Under the pieces are notes generated by a model, which was not told the origin of the DNA, ran no database searches, and worked only from the letters and a program-made list of their open reading frames with translations. Below, one piece after another: positions 9,562 through 15,793 of a stretch of 35,314 nucleotides of DNA. The first letter of the stretch is position 1. Each line of letters opens with the position of its first letter. Source of the stretch: an uncultured Clostridia bacterium (GTDB lineage Bacteria > Bacillota > Peptococcia > Peptococcales > Peptococcaceae). The DNA lies in NCBI GenBank assembly GCA_944391625.1, contig CALXUG010000031.1:1-35314 (forward strand). Direction: 5' to 3'. The translations under genes were made by a program, and so were the position numbers.

Positions 9562-10675
9562 GGAATCCGCCTCCTGTTTCCCGACAATTCAGCCGCTGTC
9601 CGCCGTCAAACTGCTGTTTTAAACTGCGCCACAATCGAGTTTCTGTTTCCGGCGCAAATCCGTAACCATCCATATAATACCAATTACCGGCACCACCCAA
9701 AGCCACAGCCTGATCATACAGCTGCTTGTACAGCTCTGCTGTCCCCTGCGGCGGAATCAATTGCAGGCTGCCCTGCATAGGATTATACCAGCAGCCAATC
9801 TGCTGTTCCTCCAAAGCCGTCAGCAGAGCAGGGCATTGCAGCGACGGCACCTTTAACCCATCCTGCCACACGGTATGGCTGCGCAGCGCAGCAATCGCCT
9901 GCCATATTTGCTCCGGCTGCTCGCAAACCTGCAGACCAATCTGCAGCCCATCGGCAATCTGGCTGAGCATTTGCAATTCTCGTTCCAACCGCTGCTTGCT
10001 GCCTGTACAAACCAGAATCAGTTTTCCTTGCTGCTCCGGCCGCTGCAGCAGCACAGAAGCTGCTTGATTCCAATATAAGCACACCTGCGGCACAATGCGC
10101 TGCCGGCGCAAAGCTTTGACCCAATCGCACAAAATTTCTGCATGGGGCAAATCAGCTTCCAGCATCAGCTGCATAGGCTCCGGCGATACCAGCTTGATAG
10201 TAAACACCAGCGGAATGGCAAACTGTTCCCGATTGCTGATATAAAACCGACACATGTCATAACCGGTAACATTTTTTACTGTCTTACCGGCCACAGACAG
10301 CAGTGTACCGTCAGCCAGCATCACTTCCAGGCCCAACACCTGAAACCGCGGCTGACTGTGATGCAAACTGGTAAGACAAAACATCTGCTCCGCAAAAAAA
10401 TCACCAATGCTGACATGGCGCAAATCCTCTGTCACAGCGGCCATATGCAGCCCCTGCGCCTGCACCGCATCCTCCAGTTCACCCAAGGTTACAGCCCGTT
10501 CCACTGTAACGGTCAAATTCATCAAATCTATTTCCCGAATTTTATTCCAATTCTGAAAATCTATATGAAAACCAGAGCCCTGCCGGCCCCTGGTCATAAC
10601 AGAAACGCCCTGCTTCTCTGCCTGCTGCAGCAGAGTCTGCAGTTCCTGCACGCCATAAGGCTTATACGTTGTCAT
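9548..10675 (-). CDS. glcE: FAD-binding subunit of 2-hydroxyacid oxidase, GlcE type
   Basis: This is a 375-residue FAD-binding-4 protein resembling GlcE. It has an FAD region with GQGSGFHIDF replaced by the local form RGRQGSGFHID, the segment IDLMNLTVTVERAVTLGELE typical of the PCMH fold, and AGKTVKNVTGYDMCRFYIS, a strong GlcE hallmark. The C-terminal half is divergent and rich in Gln and Leu. The ATG at 10675 has a G-rich ribosome site 7 nt upstream; a GTG directly before it is an alternative start. It is the first gene of the glcE-glcF-glcD set. The GlcD/E/F proteins form one membrane-associated complex in characterised bacteria. Confidence 0.85.
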   Translation of the reverse strand: MTTYKPYGVQELQTLLQQAEKQGVSVMTRGRQGSGFHIDFQNWNKIREIDLMNLTVTVERAVTLGELEDAVQAQGLHMAAVTEDLRHVSIGDFFAEQMFCLTSLHHSQPRFQVLGLEVMLADGTLLSVAGKTVKNVTGYDMCRFYISNREQFAIPLVFTIKLVSPEPMQLMLEADLPHAEILCDWVKALRRQRIVPQVCLYWNQAASVLLQRPEQQGKLILVCTGSKQRLERELQMLSQIADGLQIGLQVCEQPEQIWQAIAALRSHTVWQDGLKVPSLQCPALLTALEEQQIGCWYNPMQGSLQLIPPQGTAELYKQLYDQAVALGGAGNWYYMDGYGFAPETETRLWRSLKQQFDGGQRLNCRETGGGFHGTK

Positions 10676-10732
10676 CACAACGCCCCCAATATTGTTAAAA
10701 TGTATGGATCCTATCTTTATTCATGACTTATT

Positions 10733-10761
10733 ATTATAACATAATTGTTTCCGATAAAAAA
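10733..10761 (-). promoter_or_regulatory. candidate promoter of glcEFD
   Basis: A perfect TATAAT -10 box (10733-10738, minus strand) lies 57 bp before the glcE start. A poor T6 -35 element sits 17 bp upstream of it. The -10 is convincing; the -35 is weak, so an activator may be needed. Confidence 0.4.
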
Positions 10762-10853
10762 GATGGGCACAGAAATATCATGGCAAACGATCGTACAAAT
10801 TTACTACAGGAAAAAATGGCACTATCCGAAATACAATAACTTGTAATCACTTT

Positions 10854-11045
10854 GCCGAAACCCCTATGAGGGCAATCTCTTTGTAGAAAGTCCACCTCTG
10901 GATGGAGATTTCTGCTGACTGTCCAATCGTGGCAGACGCAGTCTGACTAAGATGGACAGGCTAAGAAATGTCCAGAGCAGCGTGTGGACGCTGCAACAGA
11001 TATTGTCCGATAAGCCGTCATGTCTTTACACCATCAGCAGAAATA
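10854..11045. ncRNA. candidate structured RNA or folded regulatory element
   Basis: Several nested perfect inverted repeats occur in a stretch without a convincing gene. ATTTCTGCTGA (10908-10918) pairs with TCAGCAGAAAT (11034-11044) over 11 bp and encloses two branches. One is CTGTCC 10919-10924/GGACAG 10954-10959, capped by CAGAC-GCA-GTCTG (10933-10945). The other has GCT/AGC closure around GCAGCGT-GTGG-ACGCTGC (10977-10994), a 7-bp stem with a 4-nt loop. A further CCCT-ATG-AGGG hairpin lies just upstream inside TTGCC/GGCAA. The pairings are seen directly; the role and strand are inference. It does not match a riboswitch class I can name. Confidence 0.4.
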
Positions 11046-11109
11046 TCACACAAACTGAAAAATGAACCGCCTTTACCAGAATATCCTCATCTCATTATAG
11101 AAATTGATA

Positions 11110-11560
11110 TAAAAAAACTAACAAAAACAACTGACGTTAGTTTTTTGTTAGCTAAGAAAAACGGCTTAACCAATAGGGTTTTCAGAAAAAAACTAACAAA
11201 CTAACAGAACTAACCAAATTTATAGGCTTCCTTATTAAAAAAAATAAATATTACTATCTCTTTCTAACTAACATAGTAGTTTGGTTATAAACCATATTAA
11301 AACGTTATATATAACAATAAAATAAAAATAAAATATAAATATAAATATAAAATACTGTAAATAAACGCTGGTACAAAAAATATAAAAATAACTATATATT
11401 CATTCTCTATTAACTATACTCTATTCTGCTATATTCTTTTTATTTTTTTATATAGAGCCTATCCCCTAGAAATTTTGTTAGTTTTGTTAGCTTTGGCTTA
11501 ACCATGGGATTTTCACGTTAGTTTTTACGTTAGCTTCGCCGTTAGTTTTTTATTGATTGG
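11110..11560. repeat. GTTAG/CTAAC repeat clusters flanking an AT-rich tract
   Basis: At least six GTTAG or CTAAC pentamers occur in 11117-11275 and five more, all as GTTAG, in 11475-11545. Between them is an extremely AT-rich, gene-free stretch with TAAAATA/TATAAATA runs. Each flank also carries a related direct-repeat block: GTTAGCT followed by GGCTTAACCA, a G-run and TTTTCA (about 11148-11183 and 11486-11514). The arrangement resembles iterons beside an unwinding element, or decayed mobile DNA, but no replication or integrase gene is present. Confidence 0.5.
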
Positions 11561-11563
11561 GGC

Positions 11564-11609
11564 AAAAAAACAACACAGCCTCTGTTTTTATCTAAAAACA
11601 GAAACTGTG
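11564..11609 (-). terminator. intrinsic terminator after the ABC ATPase gene
   Basis: A long inverted repeat built from CACAG...CTGTG and TCTGTTTTTA/TAAAAACAGA arms is followed on the minus strand by TTGTTTTTTT. It begins 8 bp after the ABC ATPase stop codon. Confidence 0.85.
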
Positions 11610-11617
11610 CCGTTCTT

Positions 11618-12427
11618 TTATAACGCCGCCATTAAATTTTTTATATTGGAATTCACTTCTAAATCAACATGAATACGCTGATCTTGCCAGGACACCTGCA
11701 CCGGATAATCCAAAAACGCCGATAAATTTTCCGACGAAAATAAGTCCCTGGTCTGCCCGTTGGCATAAATGGTGCCATTTTGCAGCAGCAGACAATGAGA
11801 GAACACATCTAAAATTTCCTCTGTATGATGGGTCACAAAAATAATGGTGCTGTCGGTATCCTGGGCCAGATCCCGCACGGTACTGAGCAAATACTCCCGC
11901 GAAAAAACATCTAACCCGGTACACGGTTCGTCCAGTATCAAAATTTCCGGATTTGTCATCAATGCCCGGGCAATCAGCACATTTTGCCGCTCCCCTTTGG
12001 ACAGAAAATCAAAGGGATAATTGGTCTTTTTGCCCAGCCGCAGCTCATGCAGCAGCCCTTTGGCCCGGCGCACATCCTGATCGGTGATATCATAATCCAG
12101 CCCCAGCGTGCCAAACTTCCCTGCCAACACAATGTCCAGCACACTTTCCCGAAAGATGTGCTTATCGTAAAAGGAACCGCTCACCCAGCCAATGCGGCGG
12201 CGAATATCTAAAATATTCTCATCTGTATAATGCTCACCCAGAATAGTCATATCACCATGGGTATAATCCATAAATCCCGCTGCAATACTGAGCAGCGTGG
12301 TTTTGCCGCTACCGTTCATGCCAAAAACTGCCCAATGCTCCCCTTTTTTTACCTGCCAGTCAATATCTTTTAAAATATAGCGATTTCCTGATTTAAATCC
12401 AAGCCCCTGCATTTCTAAAACATTCAT
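11618..12427 (-). CDS. ABC transporter ATP-binding protein
   Basis: This is a 269-residue single nucleotide-binding domain. Walker A is GMNGSGKTT (about residues 36-44), the signature is FLSKGERQNVLIARAL (LSKGE in place of the usual LSGGQ), Walker B is ILILDEPCTGLD, and the switch His is in FVTHHTEEIL. The motif and length resemble ModF/YlmA-type stand-alone ATPases (inference). No permease or substrate-binding protein gene is adjacent, so the partner is encoded elsewhere or the protein has a non-transport role. It follows the zinc-ribbon gene by 24 bp and shares its promoter. The last 50 residues form a small beta-rich extension of unknown use. Confidence 0.88.
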   Translation of the reverse strand: MNVLEMQGLGFKSGNRYILKDIDWQVKKGEHWAVFGMNGSGKTTLLSIAAGFMDYTHGDMTILGEHYTDENILDIRRRIGWVSGSFYDKHIFRESVLDIVLAGKFGTLGLDYDITDQDVRRAKGLLHELRLGKKTNYPFDFLSKGERQNVLIARALMTNPEILILDEPCTGLDVFSREYLLSTVRDLAQDTDSTIIFVTHHTEEILDVFSHCLLLQNGTIYANGQTRDLFSSENLSAFLDYPVQVSWQDQRIHVDLEVNSNIKNLMAAL

Positions 12428-12451
12428 AACGATGATCGCTCCCTTCCAAAC

Positions 12452-12820
12452 TTATTCTTCATCATCAGGAGGAAGCTGCAGCTCAATATTAAACCCTTTT
12501 TTGGTCATAATGCCCCAATATTTAGCGCCCCAGCTCATAATTTCGCAAACCTTGGCAATGTTCAGCATGTAGGTACGTTCATTTTCTTCCAAATCTACAA
12601 AGTGATTAAACCCGGTGCTGTCCACAAAGGTTTTGGCTGCTTTATACACAGCAGGTTCCGTACCATATTCAATTTTTCGGCATTCGGGACAGTACAATTC
12701 TGTGCCCGATCCGCCATACTTATTATACACGATCATACGAAGTTCCAGAGGACCGCCGCACTGCTTGCAAACACAATGCTCAGAACGATACAGCAAATCC
12801 TCCATCCGATTTCTTTTCAT
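12452..12820 (-). CDS. hypothetical zinc-ribbon protein
   Basis: I do not recognise this 122-residue protein. It has an N-terminal zinc ribbon with CKQCGG (about residues 18-23) and CPECRK (about 44-49), probably binding one zinc ion. The middle contains a helical region ending in KVCEIMSWGAKYWGIMTKKG, followed by an acidic C-terminus (PPDDEE). There is no signal peptide or membrane segment, so it should be cytosolic. It is the first gene of a two-gene operon with the ABC ATPase, 24 bp apart, and its promoter faces the lysR promoter. The association with an orphan ABC ATPase suggests a shared role, which is not determined. Confidence 0.75.
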   Translation of the reverse strand: MKRNRMEDLLYRSEHCVCKQCGGPLELRMIVYNKYGGSGTELYCPECRKIEYGTEPAVYKAAKTFVDSTGFNHFVDLEENERTYMLNIAKVCEIMSWGAKYWGIMTKKGFNIELQLPPDDEE

Positions 12821-12863
12821 AACTTATCTGCCTTCTTTCTTCACCATATCTATGATACCTACT

Positions 12864-12893
12864 ATTATAAATAACAGTTGGTTTTACTGTCAA
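12864..12893 (-). promoter_or_regulatory. promoter of zinc-ribbon/ABC operon
   Basis: A perfect -35 TTGACA (12888-12893) and a perfect -10 TATAAT (12864-12869) are spaced by 18 bp on the minus strand. The -35 lies between repeated ACTGT/ACAGT half-sites, which may form an operator. Confidence 0.75.
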
Positions 12894-12963
12894 ACAGTAC
12901 TTCTTTTCATTCCTTGCTCAACTACAACAGAAAACTGTAGCAATTTCAAAACATGTGAAAGGC

Positions 12964-12992
12964 TGTCCAGATTTCGTAGTTTATGGTATACT
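12964..12992 (+). promoter_or_regulatory. candidate promoter of the lysR-type gene
   Basis: TGTCCA and TATACT are separated by 17 bp, 38 bp before the regulator's start codon. The -10 is good and the -35 weak, as is common for LysR genes that regulate themselves. Confidence 0.45.
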
Positions 12993-13029
12993 TATATAAA
13001 ATAACCATTATCTGCGAAGGGAGTTTCTT

Positions 13030-13950
13030 ATGCGATTAGAATATTTGCAATATATCAAAGCCATTGCTGATGCCAATTCTATTTCCTTGGCCAGCAACCG
13101 CTTATTTATCAGCCAGCAGGCACTGAGCAAAGCCATCCAGATGTTTGAATCAGAATTAGATACCCAGCTGCTGATTCGTGTGCATCAAGGTGTCAAGCTC
13201 ACCGAAGAAGGGGAATACGTGGTACAAAAGGCAGAACAGATTTTACAGCAGATTTCCGAACTGGAGCAGCATTTTTCACAGAAAAACACTGCCAAAATTA
13301 CCGGACAGATTACCATCATGACTACCCCATTTTTGCTGGACCATATTCTGCCGCGGGCAATCGGTAACTTTTATAAAAAATATCCTCAGATCACATTAAA
13401 CATTGCTACCGGAAATGAACAGAAAATTATAACAGCATTGCAGGAACGGACAGTCGATTTGGGCATTTTCTGCCGCTGTTATGTCAACAACGTACCCCAC
13501 AGCGAAATAGAAAAGCCTTTGGTGTTTGTGCCCTTCTCCAAACATTATTTTCAGGCAATCATCAGCACCAATTCTTCGCTGGCCAAGCTGGACACCATAT
13601 CCATGCAGCAGCTGGCCAAATTTCCGATACTGCTCACTGCCACCAGCAATTTGGAGGACTATAATCTGAACAAAGTATTTCAAACCTTCGGCGCCGACAA
13701 TATTCAAGCTGTAAATGGGTATGGCCTGTTCACCCAGCTGATTTCTAATAATTTAGGGGTTTCCCTGACGCCTACCCTTTCTGAATATTTCTTCCTGGAA
13801 AAAGTAAACGGCATTGCCACCCGTCCCATCTCCAACAATATTTATGGCTACAACGGTTATCTATATAACGAGCAGCATTTTGACAACCCTTGCATTGAGT
13901 ATTTTTTACAGGAATTATGCAACTACAACAGCAAGCCTGATAAAAAATAG
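13030..13950 (+). CDS. LysR family transcriptional regulator
   Basis: This is a 306-residue LysR-type regulator. The winged helix-turn-helix is at residues 1-60: MRLEYLQYIKAIADANSISL, then the recognition helix region ISQQALSKAIQMFE, and the family LTEEGEYV end. A periplasmic-binding-protein-like effector domain spans about 90-295 (GQITIMTTPFLLDHILPRA onward). AAGGGAG precedes the ATG by 6 nt. It is the only plus-strand gene in this part. It is divergent from the zinc-ribbon operon and convergent with the SLC13 transporter, separated from it by a shared terminator. The targets are unknown; the transporter and phosphodiesterase genes next door are the natural candidates. Confidence 0.93.
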   Translation: MRLEYLQYIKAIADANSISLASNRLFISQQALSKAIQMFESELDTQLLIRVHQGVKLTEEGEYVVQKAEQILQQISELEQHFSQKNTAKITGQITIMTTPFLLDHILPRAIGNFYKKYPQITLNIATGNEQKIITALQERTVDLGIFCRCYVNNVPHSEIEKPLVFVPFSKHYFQAIISTNSSLAKLDTISMQQLAKFPILLTATSNLEDYNLNKVFQTFGADNIQAVNGYGLFTQLISNNLGVSLTPTLSEYFFLEKVNGIATRPISNNIYGYNGYLYNEQHFDNPCIEYFLQELCNYNSKPDKK

Positions 13951-13998
13951 CGTAACATCATGCTCTTAAAGCTGATTAAAATATCATGGCAGACAAAT

Positions 13999-14043
13999 AA
14001 AAACCATCGATTTTTAGCGAAAAACTAGAAACCGATGGTTTTT
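13999..14043. terminator. bidirectional intrinsic terminator between lysR and SLC13 genes
   Basis: AAAAACCATCG (13999-14009) pairs perfectly with CGATGGTTTTT (14033-14043). The A-rich and T-rich flanks allow termination on both strands, which fits the convergent genes. Confidence 0.8.
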
Positions 14044-14077
14044 ATTTAAGTTTTCATTTAGTTTTTACTTTATATTT

Positions 14078-15526
14078 TTAGTACACAATAAATGCCCAAG
14101 CTAAACCGACAACTGCTGTAAATACAAATCCAAGCAATACGGTCAGCCAGCCATATTTATATAAATCACTGGCTTTACACCATTTGCTGTTAGCAAAACA
14201 CATAGCTGCTGTCGGAGAAGCTGCCGGCGTAGCCAAAGCCAAGTTGCAGCAAACAATCAGTACAGCAACCATTGGCGTTACATCCATACCCATGATCCCA
14301 TTGCCGATGGCAAAAATCAGAGTGGCAAACACAGCGCCTACTACCATGTTGTTGGCAATATTGGTCAATAACGTAGCGATTAATAAAGTGATCGCTAAGA
14401 ATACAATTGGAGACATACCGGCTAAAATTGGCTGCAGCATCTGAACAATACATTCTTTAATGCCTGTTGCCTCTCCGGTAAAGATACCGGTAAAGGGAAT
14501 GATAAAACCAAAGGTCAGCATAACTTCCCAGCTGATATGTTTGGTCATTTTAGGGAAGTCCAGCATCGGTTCTCCATCTACTTTTACCCAATACATCAAA
14601 ACCAATAAAATCAACAGACAGCCGACAATGCCCAACTGTTTAATGGCAATTGTCACAATCCATTGGGCAGGCAGAATGCTGGGGGCAATCATCAGAAAAA
14701 TAAACGCCGCCAGAAATGCCACTGCCACCTTCTGTTTTTTATTTAAAATCAACGCATCTTTATCAGCAAAATCCACACTGATATGCTTTAATTCTTTCAT
14801 GTCCGGACGGAAAACGAACCGACAGATGAGTACATAAAAGACCATAACCAAAAAGGTAACCGGCAAAGAAAAACAAATATATTTAAAGAAATCCATGGAG
14901 GTGCCGGAAATGGTACTATATGCCTGCAAAATTACCAGTGGAACCGGTTTATACGGCATAATGCAGCCGCCGATGCTGCTGGCCAGAATAGTGCCCATGA
15001 TCATCAGCATTGGCCATCTGTCCTGCGGTTTAAAGTCAAACCGTTCTGCAACAATATAGATAATACCCCATACAACCAAAATGGTAGCAAACATATTAAT
15101 AAATGCGGAAGAAATGAATGCGCCAATTAATAAAAACGCCGAAAATAACCAAGGACGGCCGTTCAAAAATTTAAAGCTGATCATTTTATTGGCAATATAT
15201 CCAATCAAACCAACTTCATCAATGACACCTGTGAATACAAATACAAAAATCATAAATACGATGGTTTCGTTCCCAAAACTCAGGTTGGCAAATTCTTTCA
15301 TAGTTACAGCACCACTGAGCGCTACACCAATCATTCCTAACATACTTGGCCAAACCATACCGCAGGTGGTCCATCCATAAAGCATGGCTAAAAATACACC
15401 CAGCACTTTCATTCCTACTGGCGTAATGGTACTAACTGGCGGCACAAAATAAGCGCCAATCATCAAGATCAGCATTACTGCCACATGCACATATAGCATA
15501 TCAAATTTTTTACTTTTTGTTGTCAT
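14078..15526 (-). CDS. SLC13/DASS family anion transporter
   Basis: This is a 482-residue polytopic membrane protein with about 11-12 hydrophobic segments. It resembles the divalent anion:sodium symporter family (SLC13/DASS), which imports dicarboxylates, tricarboxylates or sulfate. The paired family regions are visible: the first half has SSAFINMFATILVVWG and SSIGGCIMPYKPVP, and the second half has LLTNIANNMVVGAV and LATPAASPTAAMCF. The substrate cannot be assigned; succinate or another C4-dicarboxylate is one option, an organophosphate or sulfo-anion another. The start ATG follows AAGGAG at about 11 nt. It lies downstream of the phosphodiesterase gene on the same strand, separated by a terminator. 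Confidence 0.88.
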   Translation of the reverse strand: MTTKSKKFDMLYVHVAVMLILMIGAYFVPPVSTITPVGMKVLGVFLAMLYGWTTCGMVWPSMLGMIGVALSGAVTMKEFANLSFGNETIVFMIFVFVFTGVIDEVGLIGYIANKMISFKFLNGRPWLFSAFLLIGAFISSAFINMFATILVVWGIIYIVAERFDFKPQDRWPMLMIMGTILASSIGGCIMPYKPVPLVILQAYSTISGTSMDFFKYICFSLPVTFLVMVFYVLICRFVFRPDMKELKHISVDFADKDALILNKKQKVAVAFLAAFIFLMIAPSILPAQWIVTIAIKQLGIVGCLLILLVLMYWVKVDGEPMLDFPKMTKHISWEVMLTFGFIIPFTGIFTGEATGIKECIVQMLQPILAGMSPIVFLAITLLIATLLTNIANNMVVGAVFATLIFAIGNGIMGMDVTPMVAVLIVCCNLALATPAASPTAAMCFANSKWCKASDLYKYGWLTVLLGFVFTAVVGLAWAFIVY

Positions 15527-15598
15527 ATTGTCATTACAACTCCTTTATTGCTTTATATGTATATATTATCTATTGCATTTTCTTATAAATGAACGATT

Positions 15599-15655
15599 AA
15601 AAAAATGGCAGCATAACACGAAACAACAAAACTTCACTGTTTTTTATTATGCTGC
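15599..15655 (-). terminator. intrinsic terminator between the phosphodiesterase and SLC13 genes
   Basis: GCAGCATAA (15608-15616) pairs with TTATGCTGC (15647-15655), with further internal pairing, and is followed on the minus strand by a T7 run. It would end or attenuate transcripts coming from the phosphodiesterase gene before the transporter gene. Confidence 0.75.
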
Positions 15656-15720
15656 TGTCCTTTTATCATCTAATTACAATAAAGTATACTTTTCTCTACA
15701 AATGTAACTATGGTATATTT

Positions 15721-15763
15721 AGTGGTTATGTAGTGTTGTGTACACTACATAACCACTTTTTTT
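15721..15763 (+). terminator. perfect 15-bp inverted repeat with plus-strand T-tract
   Basis: AGTGGTTATGTAGTG (15721-15735) and CACTACATAACCACT (15743-15757) are perfect complements around a 7-nt loop. A T7 run follows on the plus strand only, so it looks like a plus-strand terminator although no plus-strand gene precedes it. On the minus strand it would be a hairpin in the 3' untranslated region of the phosphodiesterase mRNA. An operator is also possible. Confidence 0.55.
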
Positions 15764-15793
15764 ATTTGTCATAAAAACTATAGAAACCTAGAA

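Noticed and set aside
10968-11204. 78-residue plus-strand frame in the glcE/ABC intergenic region
   Set aside because: It runs through the hairpins and the repeat block, has no ribosome site and no family resemblance. A decayed gene remnant cannot be excluded.
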